DNA of 64,000 nucleotides from Aquimarina sp. MMG016. Its GTDB lineage: Bacteria > Bacteroidota > Bacteroidia > Flavobacteriales > Flavobacteriaceae. The notes under the pieces were generated by a model, which saw only the letters and a program-made list of their open reading frames with translations, was not told where the DNA came from and did no database searches. Each line of letters starts with the position of its first letter. Position 1 is the first letter of the stretch. Made by a program: the position numbers and the translations under genes. This document shows, in pieces, positions 1 through 11,186 of this stretch. Where the stretch lies: NCBI RefSeq assembly GCF_018100805.1, contig NZ_JAGJEA010000004.1, positions 62,001 through 126,000 of the forward strand, written 5' to 3'.

Positions 1-440
1 CTGTTGTTATTGAAGAAGCCAGTGTTGGAGATTATGAATATGCTATTGCATTTAACGGTAGCAGCATAAGAACGTATCAAGACAGTAATATCTTTGTCGA
101 TGTGCCTCCTGGATTTCATATTGTATATGTGAGGGATAAAAATGGATGTGGAGAGGTAACTCAAAATATATCTGTAATAGGATTTCCTGACTTTTTTACT
201 CCTAATGGAGATGGCACTAATGAAACATGGGGAGTTACCGGAGTATCAGCAGATGCCATAGCAAATTCCTTAGTGTACATTTTTGACCGTAATGGCAAAC
301 TCCTAAAACAAATACGTCCAGGTGGTAGCGGATGGGATGGCACCTATAATGGCAGACTTTTACCTTCCAGCCAATATTGGTATCGAGTGCAATTAGATGA
401 TGGGAGAATCATTAGCGGAAGCTTTGCTTTGATTCGATAA
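1..440 (+). CDS. C-terminal end of a type IX-secreted protein (type B sorting domain), partial
   Basis: The reading frame is open from base 3 and runs off the left edge, so only the last ~145 residues are present. The sequence contains GFPDFFTPNGDGTNETW, the hallmark of the gliding-motility-type (CHU_C, type B) C-terminal sorting domain. This domain directs Bacteroidota proteins through the outer membrane by the type IX secretion system. Just upstream is a short immunoglobulin-like strand segment (VGDYEYAIAFNG). The last ~260 bp are almost identical to the end of the next gene, indicating tandem duplication or gene conversion. The function of the missing N-terminal part cannot be seen. Confidence 0.85.
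   Translation, partial: VVIEEASVGDYEYAIAFNGSSIRTYQDSNIFVDVPPGFHIVYVRDKNGCGEVTQNISVIGFPDFFTPNGDGTNETWGVTGVSADAIANSLVYIFDRNGKLLKQIRPGGSGWDGTYNGRLLPSSQYWYRVQLDDGRIISGSFALIR
181..440 (+). repeat. Direct repeat, copy 1 (T9SS sorting-domain coding segment)
   Basis: This segment matches 2751-3010 with only a handful of base differences, and both copies lie in the same frame at the 3' ends of neighbouring genes. The upstream parts are clearly less similar, which suggests local gene conversion or recent duplication of the sorting-domain end. Confidence 0.9.
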
Positions 441-529
441 TTAATGGATTAGATGAATGTTTTTGTAGGGTTTGGTGTAAAAAACTTACCGGTTAATTAT
501 TAGTATATTCGCGGACACAACCGTTGCGA

Positions 530-3010
530 ATGAAAAAAACAATACACTTTTTCTTATTATCTCTTATTATATTTTATACTGGTTATTCTCAAAACGAGCC
601 GACGGATTGTATTAATACTATTATCATTTGTGGAAATACGAATTTGGAGTTAAACTCTAATGGCACGGGTATAAATGACTTTGCATTGCCCGGTAATAAT
701 GCACCGGACTGTGGTTTTGTAGAAAGTCAAAGTTTATGGATTCGTGTAAATATTGTACAATCCGGAACATTAGCATTTACGATAACACCAGAGTCTAATA
801 GTCCAAATGAGGATTACGATTTTGCGGTCTATGGGCCTAATGTTACTTGTACGAATCTGGGCAGTTCTATACGATGTTCATCCACTAACCCGCCTGCAGC
901 TGGGGTACCGACACCAACCGGACTTAATGATACAGAAGTTGATTTAAGCGAAGGACCAGGAGCCTTAGGTAACGGATTTGTAAGAGCAATAGATGCTATT
1001 GCTGGTGAGGAATATTATATCCTGATTGATAATTTCTCGCAGAACGGAGGTTTTGATTTACAGTTTACAGGAACCGCATTACTTCCTGATAGCCCCACAA
1101 ATAATACTGATCCTACCGTGAATCTTGATATCACAGAATGTGACATTGTAGGGGATCGCAATGATGGAGTGACCAACTTTGACCTCGACAGCAATACTGC
1201 AGCAATATTAGGAACACAAACCAATACTGTGATATCATATCACAACTCTGAAGCGGATGCCAGTATAGGTGACAATGCCTTAACAAATCCCTATTTAAGT
1301 ACTCAAAACAATGAAACTATATATGTCCGTATAGAAAATACGATTACCGAATGTTTTATCGTGGACACCTTTGTATTAATTACGCTCCCCGGGCCGCCAA
1401 TCGCTGACCCTACAGATTTTGTAACTTGTGATAATGATGATGATGGTAATGATACCAATGGGTTTGTATCTTTTTTACTTAGTAATAAGGATAATGAAAT
1501 TCTTAATGGATTAGACCCTTTGACCAATACGATAACCTATCATATATCTCAAGCCGATGCCGATGCAGGAACAGGAATTATTGATAAAAACACACCTTAT
1601 ACAAATACAGCTAACCCCCAGACAATTTTTGTTCGAGTACAAGATGTTTCTTCTTTGCTTTGTGTTAGCACAACTAGTTTTGACTTACAAGTAAACCCTT
1701 TACCAATCGCAAATGCTATAAATTTGGTACAATGTGATGATCCGACATCTCCAACAGGTACCTCTTTATTTAATCTTAATGAAGCTTTTGATCAGATTAC
1801 CGGAGGAGTCAATGATCGATCCATACTTTTTTTTGAAGATCAAGCAGCAGCATAAGCAGGAGTTCCTGAAATTATGAATACTAATTCATACCAAAATACA
1901 CAACCTAATCAACAACTATTCGTTCGTGTAAATAATAATATTACAGATTGTTTTAGGGTTACCTCGCTTGATCTACAAGTAAGTACTACTTCTGCTCGCA
2001 ATGCCGATTTACTGGCCTGTGATGATGATGGCACAGAAGATGGTTTTAGAACCTTTGATCTTACCCAAGCAGATAATGATATATTACCTATTGGGAGTAC
2101 TAACCTAAGTGTTGCTTATTATGAAACACTAGAAGATGCTTTAAGCGAACAAAATCTTATTACTACCTATACCAATACTACCTTTTATACCCAGGGGCAA
2201 GATATTGTTTATGCCAGAGTAGAGGACAATAGCAATCAATGTTTTGGAATTAATGAAGTATCACTATTTCTAAATCGGCGACCGGATATTGAAGAACAAG
2301 TTAACGCTTTTGTATGTTTAGGCGAAAATGTAAATATCAATTCTAGTGTACTTCAATCAGGAAATGATACTAATGATTTTGATTATCTATGGTCTACAGG
2401 AGAAACTACTGAGAATATTGACATAACTCAGGCAGGCACCTATACTGTTCTGGTTACAAGTCGTATCACGAATTGTTCTAAAGAGCGAACAGTAACGGTA
2501 ACCGCTTCCGGTCCTGCAATACTTAGTGAACCTATCATCAATGATGGAGGCACTAACAATTCAGTGACCGTGGTTATTGCCCCACAAAGTATTGGTGATT
2601 ATGAATATGCTATTGTATTTAGCGGTGGTAATATCAGAACATATCAGGATAGCCCAGTATTTACTAATGTCCCTGCTGGATTTCATACGATATATGTAAG
2701 AGATAAAAATGGCTGTCTTCCCGAAACTACTCAGGATATATCAGTAATAGGATTTCCTGACTTTTTTACTCCTAATGGAGATGGCACTAATGAAACATGG
2801 GGAGTTACTGGAGTATCAGCAGATGCCATAGCAAATTCCTTAGTGTACATTTTTGACCGTAATGGTAAACTGTTAAAACAAATACGTCCAGGTGGTAGCG
2901 GATGGGATGGTACCTATAATGGCAGACTTTTACCTTCCAGCCAATATTGGTATCGAGTGCAATTAGATGATGGGAGAATCATTAGCGGAAGCTTTACCTT
3001 AATTCGATAG
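530..3010 (+). pseudogene. Large T9SS type B secreted repeat protein interrupted by an in-frame TAA
   Basis: Two open segments, ending at 1855 and resuming after it, lie in the same frame and are separated only by a TAA at 1853-1855. Read through, they form one ~826-residue protein. ATG at 530 is preferred because it begins a good signal peptide (MKKTIHFFLLSLIIFYTGYS). A Cys-rich N-terminal domain follows, then several ~100-residue repeats carrying motifs such as SEADAS, SQADADAG and DQAAA, each followed by a YxNTxxxQxxFVRV-type strand. The stop falls exactly inside one repeat (DQAAA-stop-AGVPE), where an intact residue is expected. The C-terminus is the type B sorting domain. It is either a nonsense pseudogene, a read-through gene or a sequencing error. 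If it is expressed only to 1855, the product would be secreted to the periplasm without a sorting tail. Ligand or adhesion function is unknown. Confidence 0.75.
2751..3010 (+). repeat. Direct repeat, copy 2 (T9SS sorting-domain coding segment)
   Basis: Partner of 181-440, offset by 2570 bp. The differences are scattered single bases and two- or three-base changes, for example at 2870-2874 and near the stop codon. Recombination between the copies would delete most of the interrupted gene. Confidence 0.9.
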
Positions 3011-3081
3011 TAAGATCTAAAAACAAATACTCAGATGTTAAGGAATGCTAAACGCTTGTAGTGCATTATGGTATTACCTAT

Positions 3082-3104
3082 CTTTATTCTGAAAAAGAAT
3101 AAAG
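3082..3104. promoter_or_regulatory. Inverted repeat just upstream of uvrB
   Basis: CTTTATTC and GAATAAAG form a perfect 8-bp inverted repeat with a 7-bp spacer, ending 13 bp before the uvrB start codon. It is not followed by a T-run, so a terminator is unlikely. A protein-binding operator or a leader hairpin fits better. No known binding protein is claimed. Confidence 0.4.
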
Positions 3105-3117
3105 ACGGCGTATATTT

Positions 3118-6188
<3,071 letters not shown>

Positions 6189-6251
6189 AAGAAAATACTT
6201 CTAACAAAGAATATTTGATCATATATGTACTACTTATTAATAACATATCAG

Positions 6252-7685
6252 ATGAAAAACGTTAGCTTACTTTTGATATTAATCTTGTTATTAAATACCA
6301 AAACTTTGTTTGCTTCTGATCTTACGATTAGTAATGTTAGAGCTATAGATCGAGGTGATGTATTAGCAACTCCGGTAAGTGTAATTTTTGACATCCGATG
6401 GAAGAATGCATGGAACAATAAAAAGAACCATGACGCTGTATGGGTGTTTATGAAATTTAATGGCTATTGGGATACTCATGTAAAACTCCTTCCTAACGGG
6501 CATCGAATACTAAAAAACAGGTCAGGAGAATCCTCTTCTCCTACTATCAAAGTATCCAATGACAGTTTAGGATTCTTTATTTACCCATCAAAAACATATC
6601 GAGGAGATGTAAACTATAAAGTCCAGGTACTTATGGATACTACCCATCAGAAAATTGATAGAAACAAATTAAGAGGACTCTCTGTTCATGGTCTCGAAAT
6701 GGTATATATCCCACAAGGGTCTTTTACCATAGGTAGTCCTGATAAAGCAGCGATCAAAAGAGCTGCTTTATACAAAAGTGATGCTAATGGAGAGCCTAAA
6801 GGTTTGGTCACTATATCTTCAGAAAAAGCTTTAACAGTTGGCCCAGAAGATAATGCATTATATTATTGGAGTAAGGAAGCAAAATACAACGGAGATCAAA
6901 AAGGTCCCATTCCTGATGAGTTCCCCAAAGGCTATAATGCTTTCTATATTATGAAATATGAAGTAACGCAAGGGCAATACACAGATTTTCTAAATACACT
7001 ACCGGATGGCTGGACCTACCAAAGGGCGCCCATCGGTGGTAGAGATTATTATAAAAAACGAGGCGGAATACGATGTATCGATGGCAAGTATATTGCTGAC
7101 ACCCCTACTCGACCTATGAATTATATCAGTTTTACAGATGGTCTGGCCTATAGTGATTGGGCCGCCCTAAGACCGATTACCGAATTAGAATATGAAAAAG
7201 CAGCCAGAGGACCTTCTAAGCCTATTGATGCAGAGTTTGTATGGGGAACCAATACCTATGATGACTTAGAACGATATGTCAATCCAGATGCGGAGCTTGC
7301 CTTCTCTAACACCTATGATGAAAGTAAGCTTACTGATGCTACTCGCCCGATATACGGCGCCTCATATTATTGGGTTATGGATCTAAGCGGAAGCTTATGG
7401 GAAAAAGTAATCACCATAGGTAATCCTATCGGAAGAGCATTTAAGGGAAGCCACGGCGATGGAAAACTGGATTTTGGAAATGCTACGAATGACGACTGGC
7501 CAAAAAGTGATCATGAAATCGGTGGCTTTGGGTATCGTGGTGGTGGGTATTATCAGATAGGTACCGGTTATTCTGATTTCAATCCACATTCTCCAATTGG
7601 GTATCGATATTATGGTGCATGGTCAGGCGGACCGAGATATATTGCATACGGTTATCGTGCCGGAAGATCTGCAGAAAAGAAGTAA
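6252..7685 (+). CDS. Secreted SUMF1/formylglycine-generating-enzyme-fold protein, likely non-catalytic
   Basis: The start at 6252 is preferred over 6225 because it places a clean signal peptide first (MKNVSLLLILILLLNTKTLF). A ~130-residue beta-rich N-terminal part is followed by an FGE-sulfatase (SUMF1) fold. That fold shows MVYIPQGSFTIGS, YIMKYEVTQGQYTDFLN, RPMNYISFTDGLAYSDW and LRPITELEYEKAARG. The C-terminus ends GYGYRAGRSA, where catalytic FGEs carry an active cysteine pair, and no such pair is present here. The family in Bacteroidota includes structural relatives such as GldK, so a surface or structural role is more likely than sulfatase activation. Confidence 0.8.
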   Translation: MKNVSLLLILILLLNTKTLFASDLTISNVRAIDRGDVLATPVSVIFDIRWKNAWNNKKNHDAVWVFMKFNGYWDTHVKLLPNGHRILKNRSGESSSPTIKVSNDSLGFFIYPSKTYRGDVNYKVQVLMDTTHQKIDRNKLRGLSVHGLEMVYIPQGSFTIGSPDKAAIKRAALYKSDANGEPKGLVTISSEKALTVGPEDNALYYWSKEAKYNGDQKGPIPDEFPKGYNAFYIMKYEVTQGQYTDFLNTLPDGWTYQRAPIGGRDYYKKRGGIRCIDGKYIADTPTRPMNYISFTDGLAYSDWAALRPITELEYEKAARGPSKPIDAEFVWGTNTYDDLERYVNPDAELAFSNTYDESKLTDATRPIYGASYYWVMDLSGSLWEKVITIGNPIGRAFKGSHGDGKLDFGNATNDDWPKSDHEIGGFGYRGGGYYQIGTGYSDFNPHSPIGYRYYGAWSGGPRYIAYGYRAGRSAEKK

Positions 7686-7784
7686 TACAATGTTTATGGC
7701 TATTATCTTCCCAACCAGCTAAAACACTTATCACCTGAGTTCGATTAACAGTAAACTTATAATGAGACATCTAAAAAAGAGCTG

Positions 7785-7878
7785 TCCGGTCGAGCGGAGT
7801 CGAGACCTTGTTTTACAACTAAAAATTACCCCTCAACTTAGCTTATGCTAAGCGAAGTCGAAGTGCTAGAGGTGGCAG
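7785..7878. repeat. REP-like interspersed repeat
   Basis: The GTCGAGCGGAGTCGAGA and AGCGAAGTCGAAGTGCTAGA motifs surround a CTTAGC-TTAT-GCTAAG hairpin (7837-7852). The composition is typical of short palindromic repeats scattered between genes in flavobacterial genomes. A genome-wide copy number could not be determined. Confidence 0.45.
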
Positions 7879-8083
7879 ATTAACAGTAATGGTTAGAAAG
7901 CATTTATATAATCAGCGTACTAACAGTCGAAGTCAGATTTATAAGCAACATAGTTTCAACCTGTCATAACTCATTTCATTTATTTAAATTTTATTTCATT
8001 TCACCCCAAAAGGTAAATTAAGATACCTCGAGGGGTAGGTCAGGGAACCCAGGGTAGGTATCATTAACCCCTAAAGGTTAATA

Positions 8084-8129
8084 CAATTTACCTCCAAGGG
8101 TTAATTAATTAACCCTTGGAGGTAAATTG
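8084..8129. repeat. Perfect 46-bp palindrome
   Basis: The 23-bp arm begins CAATTTACCTCCAAGGG and is followed without spacer by its exact reverse complement, with the centre between 8106 and 8107. It directly follows a smaller inverted repeat ATTAACC-CCTAAA-GGTTAAT (8063-8082). There is no T-tract. It could be a recombinase or regulator site, or a transcript-end cruciform of the leftward genes. Confidence 0.9.
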
Positions 8130-8369
8130 CAGCACCCATAAAAGTAGGTAGTTCCTATCTTTTAGCATGGTATAACCAACCTTATACCTCGGGTGACCTA
8201 TGTGCAGCACTAGGTTTACCGAAGCTATAAGGCTCGTATTAGGTATTGCAATGACCGGGCACGCCAACCAAAATCAACACAAACAATTGTTTATCAAATA
8301 TTTAAAATAAAAACCCGAACGCAAAGGCATTCGGATAGATAATATGGTAAGCTATAAGACAACTGTAGT

Positions 8370-8885
8370 TTATCCGGGTTTCACTATCCGGAACTTTGTT
8401 TCCTGATGTTCTTCTCTAGCTCTTTTAAATCCCTGGCCTTTAAATCTTATTTTAAGATAATCATATAAGGATTTGGCCCCTGCTACTCCGGCCTGACTAG
8501 CAGTTTTACACATTTTATAGATCGATAAAGCACTTTGATAAGCTTCAGAACCGGCAAGCATTCGGGTATCCCTAAGCTTACGTAATGTTACCTCAAAACT
8601 TAGGATCAGTTCATCCAATTCGTCATAAAGCACAATATCTTTTTCGAATTCATCGATATCAATATAAGCTGGCAGTACATTAGGGTTCTTTTTAGCACAG
8701 TCCAATGCATCTCTAACAAAGAGTTTATTCGTGTTTTTCATCTTTAACAACCCAATCCTTTCTTCTTTGGTAAGCCCGGTCAAAAACGGTAACATATCAT
8801 TAATCTCCTGCAATTTAGCAATTGCTTCTTTTATAAGCTCAGGATTTTTTGGTACTGATAAACGGTTGTTTGTTATATTACTCAT
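8370..8885 (-). CDS. Conserved-looking hypothetical helical protein
   Basis: This 171-residue protein is predicted to be mostly helical and has no signal peptide. The N-terminal part (SVPKNPELIKEAIAKLQEI) is followed by charged helices and ends with a GVAGAKSLYDYLKIRF segment. That pattern recalls uncharacterised Bacteroidota proteins, but I do not recognise a named domain. It lies 77 bp downstream of the zinc-ribbon gene on the same strand, possibly in one unit. The palindrome-rich region lies beyond its 3' end. Confidence 0.6.
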   Translation of the reverse strand: MSNITNNRLSVPKNPELIKEAIAKLQEINDMLPFLTGLTKEERIGLLKMKNTNKLFVRDALDCAKKNPNVLPAYIDIDEFEKDIVLYDELDELILSFEVTLRKLRDTRMLAGSEAYQSALSIYKMCKTASQAGVAGAKSLYDYLKIRFKGQGFKRAREEHQETKFRIVKPG

Positions 8886-8962
8886 AAGGTTGTTTTTTTT
8901 GAAAGGTTATGATACTAATCCTACAATTTTGATGCCGACAGTTATTTCTAATCGAAAAAAAC

Positions 8963-9334
8963 TTATGACATATAGGACTGCCAGGTAATCAGAAGGTACT
9001 TCTTTTTATGTTGATCACTTAGTTCCAGAAAGCCATATTCATAACAGAATAAATACACCTGTCCCTTTTTGTTTTTCCAGTAATGGGTAAAAAATCCAAG
9101 GTCAAAACCTGCTTGTATTAATTTTTCCTTACGAACCTTTGCCTGTCCGGCCTTATTATAACTTTTTAATATTTTTCTATTTTTCTTTAATTGCTTATCA
9201 ATTTTTTTGAATAATGAGTCCTCGTTCTCGCTATTCTTTTGATAGTGATACGCCGATTTACAATACGGTGTACAAAATTTTTTATCTATCCTTCCTATAA
9301 TCTCTTCCTGACAATGTAAACAAACAACACTCAT
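8963..9334 (-). CDS. Small protein with N-terminal zinc ribbon
   Basis: This 123-residue protein begins with a CxxC...CxxxC zinc ribbon (CLHCQ at residues 5-9, FCTPYCKSAYHYQK at ~21-34). A Lys-rich helical segment and an aromatic C-terminus (FDLGFFTHYWKNKKGQVYLF) follow. Such small ribbon proteins are common and uncharacterised in Bacteroidota. The gene is divergent from the recombinase and separated from it by a strong inverted repeat, so the two may share a control region. A nucleic-acid-binding role is a guess. Confidence 0.65.
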   Translation of the reverse strand: MSVVCLHCQEEIIGRIDKKFCTPYCKSAYHYQKNSENEDSLFKKIDKQLKKNRKILKSYNKAGQAKVRKEKLIQAGFDLGFFTHYWKNKKGQVYLFCYEYGFLELSDQHKKKYLLITWQSYMS

Positions 9335-9378
9335 ATATTTTCCTTTATAATAAGTGTCTGTTAGATGAAAAATGTTAC

Positions 9379-9417
9379 CCGTAGAATTATACGTTTATTA
9401 TACGTATAATTCTACGG
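9379..9417. promoter_or_regulatory. 16-bp perfect inverted repeat in the divergent recombinase control region
   Basis: CCGTAGAATTATACGT (9379-9394) and its exact complement (9402-9417) flank a 7-bp spacer. The element lies 45 bp upstream of the leftward start at 9334 and 43 bp before the recombinase ATG at 9460. It could be an operator for autoregulation, a recombinase binding site, or a hairpin shielding the recombinase from upstream transcription. Confidence 0.6.
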
Positions 9418-9459
9418 CTATTTTTGATCAATACATTTCTTCTATTGATATTTGGGGGT

Positions 9460-10590
9460 ATGCAATCCTTAACAAAACATATCACCCTAAAGCATTTATT
9501 GATCAATAACCAAAGGATGATTGGATTACAGTTTCATCCAGATAAAGTAATCCAAGCATTGATTAAAGAACTCCCCGCTCCTAGATGGAGTAAGGAATTT
9601 GCTATGGTATACATCAATAATACCAAAGAAAATCTCGATCAAATCTTTGAAAAATTTAGAGGAGTAGCCTGGATTAATGGAAATTCTTTTTTTAAAGAGA
9701 AAATACTACGAGATAACGAACCTGTAGACATAAACTGGTATAGAAAAAGAGCTAAAACTACCACTTATAAATACGTTCCTGAAGAATATTTGTTAAAATT
9801 AGAATTAAAAAGATATGCCTTAAACACCTGCAAAATCTATATTTCGCTATTCGAAAAGTTTATAAATCACTATCCTGATAAGGATATTATGGAATTATCT
9901 GAGCAAGAGGTAAGAAGCTATCTACAACTGCTTATTCACCAAAACAAATCCAATAGTTATATCAACCAATCCATCAATAGTATAAAGTTTTATTATGAAG
10001 TTGTTCTGGGGATGCCGAATCGTTTTTATAGTATCGAGAGGCCCAGAAAACAGCAGAAACTCCCACAAGTACTTTCTAAAGAAGAAATTCTTGCTATGAT
10101 TGCCAATACTAATAATATAAAACACCGTTGTATCGTAAGCCTGTTATATTCTGCCGGATTGCGTAGAAGTGAATTACTAGACCTTAAAATTGAAGATATA
10201 GATAGTAAACGAATGCTGATTCATATTAAAAATGCCAAGAATAATAAGGATCGCTTCTCGTTATTATCAGAAACTGTATTAAAAGATCTAAGGGTATATT
10301 ATAAAGAATGGAAACCAAAAGAATATCTCTTTGAAGGGGTAAAAGGAAGTCAATATAGTGGCAGTAGTATTAAAGAAATAGTAGTAAAAGCAGCAGAAAA
10401 ATCAAAGATAAACAGACGAATTACCCCACATATGTTAAGGCATAGTTTTGCCACACATTTGTTAGAAAACGGCACAGATTTAAGGTATATTCAAACACTT
10501 TTAGGGCATAGCAGCACCAAAACCACTGAAATATATACTCAGGTGGCTATAAGTAATTTCAAATCGATCAAAAATCCATTAGATTTGTGA
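9460..10590 (+). CDS. Tyrosine recombinase of the proposed integron-like array
   Basis: This is a 376-residue recombinase (from ATG 9460; an upstream TTG at 9424 is less likely). It has an unusual ~100-residue N-terminal extension (ITLKHLLIN...RWSKEFAMVY...GVAWINGNSFF), a SAM-like core-binding domain and a C-terminal catalytic domain. Catalytic residues are visible: Arg in SAGLRRSELLDLK, Lys in KNAKNNKDRF, His-x-x-Arg in TPHMLRHSFATHLL, His in LLGHSSTKTTE and the nucleophile Tyr in EIYTQV. The insertion that marks canonical integron integrases before the HxxR box is not apparent, so it reads as XerC/D-like. A probable attI-like site and attC-like palindromes lie directly downstream, implying that it catalyses cassette insertion and excision. 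Confidence 0.93.
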   Translation: MQSLTKHITLKHLLINNQRMIGLQFHPDKVIQALIKELPAPRWSKEFAMVYINNTKENLDQIFEKFRGVAWINGNSFFKEKILRDNEPVDINWYRKRAKTTTYKYVPEEYLLKLELKRYALNTCKIYISLFEKFINHYPDKDIMELSEQEVRSYLQLLIHQNKSNSYINQSINSIKFYYEVVLGMPNRFYSIERPRKQQKLPQVLSKEEILAMIANTNNIKHRCIVSLLYSAGLRRSELLDLKIEDIDSKRMLIHIKNAKNNKDRFSLLSETVLKDLRVYYKEWKPKEYLFEGVKGSQYSGSSIKEIVVKAAEKSKINRRITPHMLRHSFATHLLENGTDLRYIQTLLGHSSTKTTEIYTQVAISNFKSIKNPLDL

Positions 10591-10594
10591 AAAA

Positions 10595-10644
10595 TACATG
10601 GAATATAATAGCAATTGCTATTATAACATTGTTATGGAGCATAC
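10595..10644 (+). other. Probable attI-like insertion site
   Basis: A GTTATGG box at 10631-10637 lies 41 bp after the recombinase stop. Its surroundings (10629-10644, TTGTTATGGAGCATAC) are the reverse complement of the first downstream R'' (10984-10999) with two mismatches. Immediately upstream is a perfect 22-bp palindrome (10604-10625, core TAGCAATTGCTA). Its GCAA/TTGC centre recurs at the inner stem ends of the attC-like sites. I infer recombination between G10631 and T10632. Here the site lies downstream of the recombinase gene and the cassettes share its strand. Confidence 0.65.
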
Positions 10645-11155
10645 TCTGGATCTGAAAAGCAAAACGCAATCAAAACGCAACAGTGGACGAACGCCAGTCC
10701 AGTGAACTTTGTCTCTTTGTGGTGGTTTATGCCGGATCGAGGAAAAAAGCGATGGAAAAATCTTGAATTTCGGAGTGTTACGGAGTGTTTCGTGCAAAAA
10801 AATCGCTTTTTTGGGCTGATCAACGGCGGACGAAAATCGGGTCATCGCAATTTTGGTTCGGTAAGGTCATAAGTCCAAAGGCAGCAAAGCGATCGCAGGA
10901 AGAATGAAAAAGTTTGCGGAGTAGTCCGCAAGTGATCATCACTTCGCTGCGATGTGTTTGCAAAGTACAGGCTTGTAAAAGTGGTACGCGCCATAACAAG
11001 ATGTATGAAATCAGGGCAATTTTCGCTTATTCCAAGGGGATTTTTTATTTGCAATGGCGCTTATTTTTAATAGGTTTGCATAAGAAATCAAAAACAAGCG
11101 CAGTTGGATCGATGGGTCAAGGCTTTTTTGCACGCCCCGATTCATACATCAAGCG
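10632..11155 (+). other. First cassette, no convincing gene
   Basis: This ~520-bp unit is bounded by the attI-like box and the R' box of the first attC-like site. It is visibly more GC-rich than its neighbours. Only short frames exist (60-85 codons, on both strands, overlapping each other), and none has a start signal or protein-like composition that I trust. It could be a decayed gene, an RNA cassette or a regulatory cassette. Confidence 0.5.
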
Positions 11156-11164
11156 TTGTGCTTA
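10985..11164 (+). repeat. attC-like site 1
   Basis: The R'' box is CCATAAC (10991-10997) and the R' box is GTTGTGC (11155-11161). The arms GATGTATGAAATCAGGGC (from 11000) and GCCCCGATTCATACATC (11134-11150) pair with one bulged base, the sort of extrahelical base that sets strand choice in attC sites. The central part is long (~115 bp). Confidence 0.75.
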
Positions 11165-11186
11165 ATGCTGAAAAAACCGAATCGAA

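Larger units (their letters stand above)
7686..8369. other. Palindrome-rich intergenic region without a convincing gene
   Basis: No ORF with protein-like composition was seen in this 684-bp stretch. It contains a REP-like block (7785-7878), a 7-bp hairpin (8063-8082) and a 46-bp perfect palindrome (8084-8129). It also holds several scattered TACCT/AGGTA half-sites between 8011 and 8220. It lies beside two small leftward genes and the recombinase, so it may belong to the same mobile or regulatory unit. Confidence 0.6.

Noticed and set aside
504..511. TATATTCG as a -7 promoter box for the interrupted secreted protein
   Set aside because: The nearest TTTG (471-474) is about 29 bp away, too far for the usual spacing, so no promoter is called.
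8084..8129. 46-bp palindrome as a simple transcription terminator
   Set aside because: There is no T-run on either side, and the arms are AT-rich at the centre; it is listed as a palindrome of unknown role.
9460..10590. Recombinase as housekeeping XerC or XerD
   Set aside because: The long N-terminal extension, its palindrome-rich surroundings and the downstream attC-like sites point to a specialised element, although the catalytic domain alone would not exclude it.
10621..11165. Several 60-83 codon frames on both strands of the first cassette
   Set aside because: They overlap one another, have unusual composition, cross the attC-like palindrome, and show no domain or start signal; none is called as a gene.
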